A stretch of DNA of 64,000 bases. It comes from Arenicola marina (taxonomy: Eukaryota > Annelida > Polychaeta > Arenicolidae). Where the stretch lies: assembly GCA_964019135.1 (NCBI GenBank), contig OZ025248.1, forward strand, positions 53,685,670 to 53,749,669. Reading direction: 5' to 3'. Below are positions 11,740-24,800 of the stretch, piece by piece (within the stretch, counting starts at the first letter, position 1; each line of letters begins with the position of its first letter). The notes beneath the pieces were generated by a model, which was given only the letters and a program-made list of their open reading frames with translations, made no database searches and had not been told where the DNA came from. Position numbers and translations under genes: made by a program.

Positions 11740-14700
11740 TACATACAGCCTTAGCTTAGCTCAGGTTAGGATCACATTTATACAGCCTTATCTTACCTTA
11801 GGTTATGACCATATTCATACAGCCTTAGCTGATCTTAGGTTATGACCACATTTATACAGCCTTAGCTGATCTTAGGTTATGACCGTATTTATGCAGCCTT
11901 AGCTTATCTTAGGTTATGACCATATTTATACAGCCTTAGCTTACCTTAGGTTATGACCATATTTATACAGCCTTAGCTCACCTTAGGTTATGACCATATT
12001 TATGCAGCTTTAGCTTAGCTCCGGTTAGGATCACATTTATACAGCCTTATCTTACCTTAGGTTATGACCATATTAATGCAGCCTTAGCTTACCTTAGGTT
12101 ATGACCATATTTATCCAGCCTTAGCTTAGCTCAGGTTAGGATCACATTTATACAGCCTTGTCTTACCTTAGATTATGACGATATTTATACAGCCTTAGCT
12201 TATCTTATTTTATGACCATATTTATTCAGCCTTAGCTCACCTTAGGTTATGATCATATTTATACAGTTTTGCTTACCTTAGGTTTTGACCATATTTATGC
12301 AGCCTTAGCTTACCTTAGGTTATGACCATATTTATACAGCCTTAGCTTAGCTTAGGTTATGACCATATTTATACAGCCTTAGCTTACCTTAGGTTATGAC
12401 CATATTTATACAGCCTTAGCTTAGCTTAGGTTATGACCATATTTATGCAGCCTTAGCTTACCTTACGTTATGACCATATTTATACAGCCTTGGCTTAGCT
12501 TAGGTTATGACCATATTTATACAGCCTTAGCTTACCTTAGGTTATGACCATATTTATACAGCCTTAGCTAACTTAGGTTATGACCATATTTATACAGCCT
12601 TAGCCTACCTTAGGTTATGACCATGTTTATACAGCCTTAGTTTAGCTTAGGTTATGACCATATTTATGCAGCCTTAGCTTACCGTAGGTTATGACCATAT
12701 TTAAACAGCCTTAGTTTAGCTTAGGTTATGACCATATTTATACAGCTGGTTATGACCATATTTATACAGCTGGTTATGACCATATTTATACAGCTGGTTA
12801 TGATCATATTTATACAGCCTTAGCTTACCTTAGTTCATGACCATATTCATACAGCATTAGCTCACCTTAGGTTATGACCATATTTATGCAGCCTTAGCTT
12901 ACCTTAGGTTATGACCACATTTATACAGCCTTACCTTACCTTAGGTTATGACCATATTTATGCAGCCTTAGCTTACCTTAGCTTATGACCATATTTATAC
13001 AGCCTTAGCTTACCTTAGGTTATGACCATATTTATGCAGCCTTAGCTTACCTTAGGTTATGACCATATTTATGCAGCCTTAGATTACCTTAGGTTATGAC
13101 CATATTTATACAGCCTTAGCTTACCTTAGGTTATGACCATATTTATACAGCCTTAGCTTAGCTCATGTTAGGATCACATTTATACAGCCTTATCTTACCT
13201 TAGGTTATGACCATATTTATACAGCCTTAGCTTATCTTATGTTATGACCATATTTATACAGCCTTAGCTTACCTTAGGTTATGATCATATTTATACAGCC
13301 TTTGCTTACCTTAGGTTATGACCATATTTATACAGCCTTAGCTTACCTTAGGTTATGACCATATTTATACAGCCTTAGCTTACCTTAGGTTATGACCATA
13401 TTTATACAGCCTTAGCTTACCTTAGGTTATGACCATATTTATGCAGCCTTAGCTTACCTTAGGTTATGACCATATTTATACAGCCTTAGCTTAGCTTAGG
13501 TTATGACCATATTTATTCAGCCTTAGCCTACCTTAGGTTATGACCATATTTATACAGCCTTAGCTTAGCTTAGGTTATGACCATATTTATACAGCCTTAG
13601 CTTACCTTAGGTTATGACCATATTTACACAGCCTTAGCTTACCTTAGGTTATGACCATATTTATGCAGCCTTAGCTTACCTTACGTTATGACGATATTTA
13701 TACAGCCTTAGCTTAGCTTAGGTTATGACCATATTTATACAGCCTTAGCTTACCTTAGGTTATGACCATATTTATACAGCCTTAGCTTAGCTTAGGTTAT
13801 GACCATATTTATACAGCCTTAGCTTACCTTAGGTTATGACCATATTTATACAGCCTTAGCTTACCTTAGGTTATGACCATATTTATACAGCCTTAGCTTA
13901 CCTTACGTTATGACCATATTTATACAGCCTTAGCTTAGCTTAGGTTATGACCATATTTATACAGCCTTAGCTTACCTTAGGTTATGACCATATTTATACA
14001 GCCTTAGCTTAGCTTAGGTTATGACCATATTTATACAGCCTTAGCTTACCTTAGGTTATGACCATCTTTATACAGCTTTAGTTTAGCTTAGGTTATGACC
14101 ATATTTATACAGCCTTAGGTTACCTTAGGTTATGATCATATTTAAACAGCCTTAGTTTTGCTTTGGTTATGACCATATTTATACAGCTGGTTATGACCAT
14201 ATTTATACAGCTGGTTATGATCATATTTATACAGCCTTAGCTTAGCTTAGGTTATGACCATATTTATACAGCCTTAGCTTACCTTAGTTTATGACCATAT
14301 TCATACAGCATTAGCTCACCTTAGGTTATGACCATATTTATGCAGCCTTAGCTTACCTTAGGTTATGACCACATTTATACAGCCTTACCTTACCTTAGGT
14401 TATGACCATATTTATGTAGACTTAGCTTAACTTACCTTATGACCATATTTATACAGCCTTAGCTTACCTTAGGTTATGACCATATTTCTGCAGCCTTAGC
14501 TTACCTTAGGTTATGACCATATTTATGCAGCCTTAGCTTACCTTAGGTTATGACCATATTTATACAGCCTTAGCTTACCTTAGGTTATGACCATATTTAT
14601 ACAGCCTTAGCTTAGCTCAGGTTAGGATCACATTTATACAGCCTTATCTTACCTTAGGTTATGGCCATATTTATACAGCCTTAGCTTATCTTATGTTATG

Positions 14701-16925
14701 ACCATATTTATACAGCCTTAGCTCACCTTAGTTTATAATCATATTTATACAGCCTTTGCTTACCTTAGGTTATGACCATATTTATGCAGCATTAGCTTAC
14801 CTTAGGTTATGACCATATTTATGCAGCCTTAGATTACCTTAGGTTATGACCATATTTATACAGCCTTAGCTTACCTTAGGTTATGACCATATTTATACAG
14901 CCTTAGCTTACCTTAGGTTATGACCATATTTATACAGCCTTAGCTTACCTTAGGTTATGACCATATTTATACAGCCTTAGTGTGGGCTTAGGTTATGACC
15001 ATATTTATGCAGCCTTAGCTTACCTTAGGTTATGACCATATTTATACAGCTGGTTATGATCATATTTATACAGCCTTAGCTTAGCTTAGGTTATGACCAT
15101 ATTTATACAGCCTTAGCTTACCTTAGTTTATGACCATATTCATACAGCATTAGCTCACCTTAGGTTATGACCATATTTATGCAGCCTTAGCTTACCTTAG
15201 GTTATGACCACATTTATACAGCCTTACCTTACCTTAGGTTATGACCATATTCATGCAGCCTTAGCTTACCTTACCTTATGACCATATTTATACAGCCTTA
15301 GCTTACCTTAGGTTATGACCATATTTACGCAGCCTTAGCTTACCTTAGGTTATGACCATATTTATGCAGCCTTAGCTTACCTTACGTTATGACCATATTT
15401 ATACAGCCTTAGCTTAGCCTAGGTTATGACCATATTTATTCAGCCTTAGCTTACCTTAGGTTATGACCATATTTATACAGCCTTAGCTTAGCTTAGGTTA
15501 TGACCATATTTATACAGCCTTAGCTTACCTTAGGTTATGACCATATTTATACAGCCTTAGCTTTGCTTAGGTGATGACCATATTTATGCAGTTTTAGCTT
15601 ACCTTACGTTATGACCATATTTATACAGCCTTAGCTTATCTTAGGTTATGACCATATTTATACAGCCTTAGCTTACCTTAGGTTATGACCATATTTATAC
15701 AGCTGGTCATGATCATATTTACACAGCCTTAGCTTAGCTTAGGGTATGACCATATTTATACAGCCTTAGCTTACCTTAGTTTATGACCATATTTATACAG
15801 CCTTAGCTCACCTTAGGTTATGACCATATTTATGCAGCCTTAGCTTACCTTAGGTTATGACCATATTTATACAGCCTTAGCTTAGCTTAGGTTATGACCA
15901 TATTTATACAGCCTTAGCTTAGCTTATGACCATATTTATACAGTCTTAGCTTACCTTAGGTTATGACCATATTTATGCAGCCTTAGTTTACCTTAGGTTA
16001 TGACCATATTTATGCAGCCTTAGCTTACCTTAGGTAATGACCATATTTATACAGCCTTAGCTTACCTTAGGTTATGACCATATTTATGCAGCCTTAGCTT
16101 ACCTTAGGTTATGACCATATTTATACAGCCTTAGCTTACCTTAGGTTATGACCATATTTATACAGCTGGTCATGATCATATTTATACAGCCTTAGCTTAG
16201 CTTAGGTTATGACTATATTTATACAGCCTTAGCTTACCTTAGTTTATGACCATATTTATACAGCCTTAACTCACCTTAGGTTATGACCATATTTATGCAG
16301 CCTTAGCTTACCTTACGTTATGACCATATTTATACAGCCTTAGCTTAGCTTAGGTTATGACCATATTTATACAGCCTTAGCTTAGCTTAGGTTATGACCA
16401 TATTTATACAGCCTTAGCTTTACGTTATGACCATATTTATACAGCCTTAGCTTAGCTTAGGTTATGACCATATTTATGCAGCCTTAGCTTACCTTACGTT
16501 ATGACCATATTTATACAGCCTTAGCTTAGATTAGGTTATGACCAAATTTATACAGCCTTTGCCTACCTTAGGTTAAGATCAGATTGATGTAGCCTTAGCT
16601 TACCTTAAGTTATGATCATATTTATAAAGCCTTAGCTTAGCTTAGGTTATGACCATATTTATACAGCCTTAGCTCACCTTAGGTTATGACAATATTTATA
16701 CAGCCTTAGCTCACCTTAGGTTATGACAATATTTATACAGCCTTAGCTTAGCTTAGGTTATGACCATATTTGTACAGCTTTAGCTTACCTTAGGTTATGA
16801 CCATATTTATACAGCCTTAGCTTAGCTTAGGTAACGACCACACTTATACAGCCTTCCTTAAACGCAGGTTAGAACCACATTTATATAGCCTTAGCTTACC
16901 TTAGGTTTTGGTCATATTTAAACAG
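11740..16925. repeat. Minisatellite B, 37-bp unit, 5.2 kb
   Basis: Roughly 140 copies of a 37-bp AT-rich unit made of TTATGACCATATTTATACAG followed by CCTTAGCTTACCTTAGG. A second form has TTAGCTTAGG in place of TTACCTTAGG. Short units in which the CCTTAGC part is replaced by CTGG occur in clusters near 12745, 14185, 15045, 15700 and 16165. A rarer variant with GGATCACATTTATACAGCC recurs near 12140, 13165 and 14625. This points to duplication of multi-unit blocks. The unit contains no long open frame. Confidence 0.95.
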
Positions 16926-16949
16926 CCTTTGCTTATGCGTTCACGTTCA

Positions 16950-17445
16950 TGTTCAACGTGGTTGAGGATTATTCACGTTCCACATGGTTGGGGGGTGGGG
17001 AGGCGAGGGGTATTCACATTCCTCGTGGTTGGGGGGGGGCGAGAGGTATTCACATTCCTCGCGGATGGAGGGGGGGAGGGGCGAGGGGTATTCACATTCC
17101 TATTGGTTGGTGGAGGGGGGTATTTACGTTCCTCGTGGTTGGGAGCGGGGCGTGGGGTATTCACATTCCCCGTCGTTGGTGGGGGGGGGGGGGTCGGGGA
17201 TATTTACGCACCTCGTGGGTGGGTGGAGGGCGAGGGGTATTCACATTCCTATTGGTTGGTGGAGGGGGGTATTTACGCTCCTCGTGGTTGGGAGCGGGGC
17301 GTGGGGTATTCACATTCCTCGTCGTTGGGGGTGGGTGGGCGAGGGGTATTCACGTACCTCGCGCCACGAGGCTCGTGGTTGGAGTGGGAGGGGGGCGAGT
17401 GGTATTTACGATCCTCGTGATTAGGGGGGAGGGAGGTTCATTCAC
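16950..17445. repeat. G-rich tandem repeat, TATTCACATTCCTCGTGG units
   Basis: About ten irregular units of roughly 40-60 bp combine GGTATTCACATTCCTCGTGG with G-rich stretches of variable length. A block of several units is duplicated (near 17095 and 17230). Three + frames are open across it because of the composition. No protein family is recognisable. Confidence 0.85.
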
Positions 17446-18746
17446 GTTCTATGTGATTGAGGCGGGGGATGGGGGAGGGGGCGTTATGAACGGGTCTGCA
17501 GCGCTATCTATGAAACAGCGTGTCAGAAGGTGCTCGTGCACGTGCTCCGCCCATGTATCAAGTATCGAGTTATTATTCTCATTGTCAAATATGAAAAGTA
17601 CCGATTTCGATCGTTTAACTTGAAAACTCAATTAAAAACAGAAATAATGCATATATGAAATTAAAAATGCATTTTGTTATTATCAAAGCGACTGTTATAC
17701 ATCCAATATGCACGGAAGTATAGGCCTACTAACATGATTTTTGCGCCCCTGACAGATCATATATGTCGAATTTGTGTTATATATACGTGTATTATCATGC
17801 ATTATATAAGCCAAATGCATGTTCTAGAAAACTAAAGAAAGCAACGTACTATGAGTCCAATAGTCTTGAAAACTAAAGGAAACAATTAACGTACAATGAG
17901 CCTAATTAATTAATTGTCTTAAAAACTAAAGGAAACAACCAGTGAATGCCCTTTTGAATTCCAATTTTTCAGTACCTCAAGTATATGAAATACAGGCAGA
18001 AAATATACCGTATAAGGAATAATGGATAGTATCCGGGCATTCCCCCTGCAGACTAGCGTTACTGTTGATTGACATAACGTGACATGTCGGCAGAACGATT
18101 ATGCCGTTAGACCTATAGATATTGAGTTTTCGGCAAGCGCTTATAAGGGTATGTATTTTCGCGGTCAAGAAAAATCTGCTGACTCGTGCATCCCTCCCCC
18201 CTCCCCCCACATTCACTTGCTTCCGACGGCCCTGTAGTATAATGAATCATCGGCAAGGTTAACTTTTCGGTCCGCATGCCCCACATAGACTATGAATAAA
18301 TGTCTTTATTCCCAGGTCACGATGAATTAAAACTCTCCGCATGCAACGGAAGGGCGGATACACGATACTAAATTGACGATTTCCCGATTCACGGTTATTT
18401 AATATCAAAATTCACAGTTCACGATTAATGAAAATCCTTGATCACGGCGGTCGGCTAATACCCCATTCCCAGTTCATGAAGAATTATTTTCTTCATTCCC
18501 ATGCAGTGGACGGTGAAATGAAAAGGAAACAGCCGCTGACTGCCACGGAACAAAGATAAACATTGGGAACGTTGAACATTACTTTAGTTAATAGCTGAAC
18601 AACCTTGATCGTTTGGCTGACTACGATAATTAATACACGTTTTCGTGTTGGTTTTCATGCTGAAAGTTGACGATGAGCGTACCTGGTACGTTAATAGTTC
18701 TCTCGAACACAACTGATTGGTTAAATCTGCTGGCGAGTGCGGGAAA
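17446..18746. other. Region upstream of EED, no gene recognised
   Basis: This is ordinary-looking unique sequence before the EED start codon. It should hold the EED promoter and 5' UTR, but I see no TATA box or other decisive element and cannot place the transcription start. Open frames on the minus strand (17977-18216, 18584-18946) lack recognisable features. Confidence 0.35.
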
Positions 18747-18845
18747 ATGTCTGCAGAAGAAAACACTTTCACAACAAAGAAGGGACGATTATCCTTCCTC
18801 AAACTTGAGGAATCAGTGCCAACGGAAGGATCTGGAGATGAAGTT
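18747..18845 (+). CDS. EED: EED coding exon 1
   Basis: This exon encodes residues 1-33, beginning [17 protein letters not shown] and ending EGSGDEV. Its ATG is preceded by GGGAAA. The donor is GTT|gtaagc, phase 0. The start is chosen because the next in-frame sequence upstream is not EED-like and the total length then matches the family. The tail is disordered and poorly conserved, so the exact start is less certain than the rest. Confidence 0.85.
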
Positions 18846-21800
18846 GTAAGCCTGTACACTGTCTCTCTTTTATTCATATCTGTATTTTGAGCACAGTATG
18901 GTATATCGCAAGTTAACCCGCAATATCGCTCATTCCCGGTGAACATCCAGGTGAAATCCGTTCCAATCGCTGTAAACTTTCAAAGTTTGTAAGTAAAGTC
19001 AAAGTCATAAATGCCGTAGACTCACGTTTCGGCCAATATTTTCCGTGAATTTGCCGCGATCGCTCTAAAAATCACTGACGTGACAAAGCAACCCTGTGCA
19101 ATTTTAATGATACCAAACTTGCGTGTGTACTGCGAGGTTATCCTTTTTTAAGACACAAACAATACACTCCATTGGCAGCAGACACTTTGTCGCGAATAGA
19201 CTAAATCACAGACAATGAAAGGCTGTTGCCATGGCGTGCGTGGCTGGTGCAAATATAGCTCAGAGCACATTCGGCCCCATGGCAACTATGTCATCTTATG
19301 ACGTATGCTTTAGTATGTTTGCGAAACTGTGTTTCGTGGCAATGGAGAGTCAGCATAATTCTTACTTATATTTTGACCTTTACTTTTGATTGGAAAGAGC
19401 TTGATCAGGCGCGGGACGGACCTGAGAAGTCAGGACGCGTCCTGACTTCTCAGGACGGTGGCCGGCGCGGCCTGACTTCTCAGGACGGGTAGAAATAACT
19501 GATAGTGGCTCTCTGCCATCGAGACACATGCCATGTAAACACATTTGCAACATCCATTCTGATTGGCTGATTGTAGGGAAGGGATCTCTTCATAATTTGG
19601 CCAAAAACTGAATGTCAAAAGACGTGTAACTATGTTTTTTTCGGTGTATCAAAAACGGAGGTATCCCTTTGTAGGTTGCACACGCACTTTCTCCGGTGGT
19701 TGCGAATGCCGTCTGCTGTTGCCGAACAGCTTTATCAAGCTTATCAAACAAAACAATACAATGACATCACTTTCACCGAGGGGTTTGCAGATCTACCGAG
19801 TAGTTTTTGAGATACAGCAGCATTTTCATATGCCCCGATTGCATCAAATCAGCTAACATTTACGTTTCAGGTGATTGCGCCTGTGAATGCTGTAGCCTGC
19901 CACTGACTGAGTATAGTCTGCTAGGCCTTTAAATTGAGTCCTTTTAGATCAAGACAGATTGACTGTAGATCTAATCTAAACTGTAAGCTTTAAAATCTAG
20001 AATTAATTTGAAAGTGGGGGTAATCAATTTTTTTTTAATTCATAATTTCTAAAATGTAACTTCGATCAAGTTTAGATCTAAATTAATCTAAATTCTAAGC
20101 TCAGAATAAGTTAGGAACACAAAGAAAATAATAATAGATCTAGATCTATGCTTGTACCATAGTAAGTCTTATTAAAGCTTAAAACTAGAAATTAGCAGTT
20201 ACATCCTAAGACTTATTCCTTAAAGTGTTGATAACTACCCACTTTACCTTGTCTGTTAGATACAGTAACCGTAGTCTAGCTATTATAAAAAAAAATTATG
20301 TAAATTTATTTATTCATAATAGGAGTCTAAGCTAATAGTGTTATTACCTATAACATAGAACTTGAAATTAAAATGAAACAATTAAATCTTATTTAGCCCA
20401 GTTGCGTGCAGTCTGATCCAGGCGGGTTGGCACCACCCAAAAGACCCCTTTTTTGGCCCAAGCCTTTCACCAGAAATCAGCAATTTCTCTTTATGTGCTC
20501 AATCTGAGACTGGACTTTTTTCAAAATTGCAGCTTTTGACCATGTTGACTATATTTATTCCAGTTTATATATTAAGTGTTCACGTAATTGACCTCCATAT
20601 ACTTTGCCATGACTGTCTGTGTCTATTTTGTATACTGTTTTAACCAAAAAAAATTCTCTCAATGACCACAACAACCCTGTAATTTTCTCTTATTCTCCAT
20701 GCCTTCTATGGCATTGGCACCCCCCACCACTGTAGTAATGTGGTGCACTCACCCCCCCCCCACCCCCTCATCCCCCATGGAGTCTGATAAGCAGTGTCTT
20801 ATTTATTGTTTAAACAAATTTGGCAATTAATATAGAAGTGGATCCATGAAGTTAATAACTGTAACATAGAACTGCTAAATATACATATATCGCTCATAAG
20901 CTGCTTGTGGTCTGTTAGACAGTGCATGATTTATTGTTCAAATAAATGTGTCTTCGTCAAGAGGGATCCATCTTGACAATATCTGTAACAAAGAACTGCA
21001 CAGTAGCATAGGCATGCATACCCTGTAGTACTGTATAGACAAAAGTGTACTATACCAGCATATAGTTTTTTTTTACATCAATTTAGTTATGACAAGCAAT
21101 TTGATATATTGGAACTGATGTTAATGAGTTAAACTATACTTATTTGACTAAGTAAATTTATTTAACTTTGTTAAACTCAGTTTTAATACACATATGTATA
21201 AACCACAAACACAGAATATAAACAAAACTACCGTCATTTTCGTATGTTTTGGAACACCAAAAATGTCCCTATGTTTTGGAACACCCCCAATTTTGGAAAA
21301 AAATATTATTTTTTGTGGCTGTATGTTTTAGTACACCACAGATGGTGGGTAATTTTTTGGTATCAATGTTTTAGTACACCCTAATTTTCCGGAAATAGAT
21401 CTATTTACTTAGGTCGCGGCCGTGAAGATATAAGACATATAACATTGAAATCCGTCTCAATAAGGGCGTATCAACCTCCGATCCAGCACCCTGCACCTCC
21501 CTGCACCCCCCTTCCCCCGACTCGCATACATTGTTTTATTTCTGCGCTGCCTGACTGCTCTGTCTGCTCCACCCTCCACCCCTGCCAAGCCATGTGACAC
21601 ACATTTCTCCGCTTCTCTTCTCTCCATCAGAGCTGGTTGACCGACAGTAATCCCCATTCCAACCGCTGCCCACCCCACCCCCGTCGTCAGAGGAGGGCCA
21701 TTCCTCTCAGCTCGCCAAGTGCCTGCGGTGACGAAGAGGCTAAGTTTGTGACACCTCCCCCCTCCCCGTCCTTCTCGACCGATCCCTTTACACTCGTGCC

Positions 21801-24800
21801 AGGCTTTGTTTGACAGGAAGCAAGGAAGCCAAATACTGTGTGCTGACCTTACCCCACCCTGCCCCTTACACGCATCCTGTGGTGGCTACGGCTACGGAAG
21901 CTTTTGGGGTGACTGACCGTACAAGCCCCCTACGCTTTACCACCCCTCCCCCCCCCCGCCCCACCCAAAAAAAAAAAAGTTTTGGAACAGCTGCAAAATT
22001 AATTAATTTTTTTGACTGTATGTTTTGGAACACCCAGGTTTGTAATTATATTTCGGGTGTTCCAAAACATACGTAAATGACGGTAGTATCATTTATGTCC
22101 GAATAGCAGTGATCGAAGCAATCTCAAGAATATCCCTTTTGCACATGGGGGTGGGGGGTTGCAACTGCGGACCTCTACTTTCAAAAAAAAAAACTGGGAG
22201 GTGGGGGTGAGACTATATGACTGCAAAATGATTTTTTGTGCAGCCGGTGGTGGTGATCCAGACCTCAGATGGCCTTGTTTTTTGCGGGAAGAAAAGCAGA
22301 AGGGTCATTGAAATTTCTTTGACTTTAACAGTCCTTAACATCCCCTTCCTTGAGGGGGGTGGGGTTAACCCCCCCTTGGATCCACTGGGTTACATCTACA
22401 ACATGTTAATAATAATTATTAATAACTTGATACATATAATGTAATAATATATATCGGTTATATGATAATAAAAACATCATCAAATACATGCGATCTTAAT
22501 TATTCTTTATTATTGCCTGTCCAATCTCTGATTAATGTCTATAATTTTGTATCACTAAATAAAAAATGTCTGTGCTGAATTTTATCGATGTAGTCTAGGC
22601 CAAGATCGTCTACAAGCATAGTCCTGGGAGACCCACTCCGTAACCTCCGTAGGCCAGCGGCGGAGTGGGGCTCCCGAGGCTACTACAAGCACTGAGCTAT
22701 GTATGCTACAGCTAGGACTTGACAAAGGGTAACTGCAGAAGTAATTCCCTTGAAAGATTATAATATTCGAAATATTTTACCCTTTGAAGCAAAAATATAT
22801 ATATTCCCGAGCTTTTAAACGCGCACCGATCTCTTAACTAGATATATTGACATTAATTTTAATCCAAATAATATAAGGAGTTGCCTGGTCACATTTTTTT
22901 TATTTAGAGGCCAAAGCTTGTCAATTAAACTAAAAGCCTATATTATCGCCCATACTCTTCTAAAATATTATTTTTAGTGGGTAGTTTGACCTATTTTTGG
23001 AATAAATTGCTGCAAGTTAGCTAGGAAAGCTCTTTATTTTTCATCCGCTGTTATGTTTGACAACTAATTCTATGAAATATGCTTTGCTGTGAAGTGTTAA
23101 ACACCCCTTTTTGTCTGCTTCGAAAAAAGTGATTGTCAGCGCCATCTGGCGAATATTGCGGTCAACGCCTGAAAAGTCAGGACGGCCTGATTTCTCAGGC
23201 CGTCCTGACTTCTCAGGACCGTCCCTAGCCTGTTGATATGCAAATTAAACATTCATTGTAGATCACTCAAAAAAGGCTGTTTAAGTAATTGAAGCAATAA
23301 ATCATGCCTTGAGGGGGTGCAAGCCAAGTACAAGAGACTGGAAGCGAAATGTTTTGATATTTGACAGGTTAAACATATATATTATGATTAGATTCTTGAA
23401 TGTTATAATTTTTTAACCTGGTCTGAGCTGGCCTCTTAAGCTTATAGCGAGAGAGGCCAGCTCCGGCCAGGTGGCTAAATGAGCTAAAGTAAGGCCACCT
23501 GTTGTAACCCCTCGCCCAATGCGTAGGGAAGCATGGGGACATTTTAGAGATTTTGTTGGTTGAGTGCCAGAGCGGAGAATGTTCCTATATGTAAAAGTGC
23601 CATTACAATACTATTAGCCAGGAAGGATTTTGTACTTTGAAGCTTACTCAACTTATTGTTCTAATGGTATTATTAAATATTTTAGTTCTTCCAACCAATG
23701 ACAAGAGATTATTATGTCCCATACCAACATTGTGACCTCTCCTTGTTAACTCTCTCACTCTTTCTACCAACTTCTCATTATAGGGAGTTTTCACACATAA
23801 AAGTGTTGAAAATGATATAACCTAACAGGCAATGTATCCACAGTTTGTTTCCTGTGTATTTTGCAGGATGACTCCATCAGTATCAGCACTGGCAGCATTG
23901 CTGATGACAGTTCAAGAAGCGAAACCCCAACCATTTCTGGTGGCCATCGAAGACGCAGAAAGGGGGCCAAGTTCTCGAAAGGCAAGCTGCAGTACAAATG
24001 TACCAATTACCTGAAGGTAAGTCTTGTATAAATGATTGCTAGAAGTTTAATAACTTGTCAATGCTAGTCATCACATTTTCTCATATATCATTGTTTGCAT
24101 AAGAGAAGTTACATACCACACCTTTGCATAGGGAATACTGGGAAGAGATGCAAGAGGGAAAGTGTGCAACTAAGGCATGAACTGACAAATAGCATAGAAT
24201 TGCAATTTTTATCCGCAATTAATTAAGTAACACTTATCTGTAATTCTTGTTTTGGTTTCTTTTCTGTTATCATTATTTATGACACAGTGAGTTGAAGCAG
24301 TTTATGTGAGCTAGGGTAGCAGATGACTGGCTAAGCTAAGATGCTCATTAGTTTGCGAGGATAGGTGGCGTTCCGTAAGGGCCTTGTGTTGGCAAAGATC
24401 CCATGTCTTTCTTCGTAAAGAGTAGGGGTTACCCCAGGAACATGGCTCCACTCTCCCTTCCTTCTCTCATTGATGTGATATGACCAATAGTGGTTAAAGC
24501 GTCCTGAATCTGTGGATATACAACCAACCGTCAGGGCCTTTAGTGTGGTGCTAAGAACCTCTTGCAATGTGGAGTGTAAATAAAGTGTTTATGTTTGAAC
24601 AATTTATTTGTTACCATTCTGAAAATTAAAGTTGTAAGATATGCTTGAGATAGACTTGGAAAAAACTAAATTTGTGAAACTTTTTACATATATATGCATG
24701 CTTGTTACCTTAGGAGCTCGCTTACGCTGTCTATCACTCGCCTGTCCCAATAAAAATGCTACAATTTCTGTAATTTTATTAGAGTGGTGTTAAGGTTTTG

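Larger units (their letters stand above)
19406..23232. mobile_element. 3.8-kb non-autonomous TIR transposon with palindromic ends in EED intron 1
   Basis: The left end (19406-19437, starting CAGGC) matches the reverse complement of the right end at about 29 of 32 positions; shared cores are GGGACGG and CCTGAGAAGTCAGGACG. The element is flanked by the 5-bp direct repeat TTGAT (19401-19405 and 23233-23237), as expected for a target-site duplication. Both tips fold: 19421-19454 is a perfect 34-bp palindrome with 17-bp arms, and 23168-23218 repeats the motif with one mismatch. No transposase frame was found inside, so it is non-autonomous or decayed. A second transposon is nested in it. I do not assign a superfamily. 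Confidence 0.75.

Noticed and set aside
11740-16925. Telomeric or interstitial telomere repeat
   Set aside because: The TTAGG word recurs only once or twice per 37-bp unit; there is no TTAGGG tandem.
16908-17623. Glycine-rich open frames
   Set aside because: G-rich tandem repeat with three simultaneous open frames and no recognisable protein.
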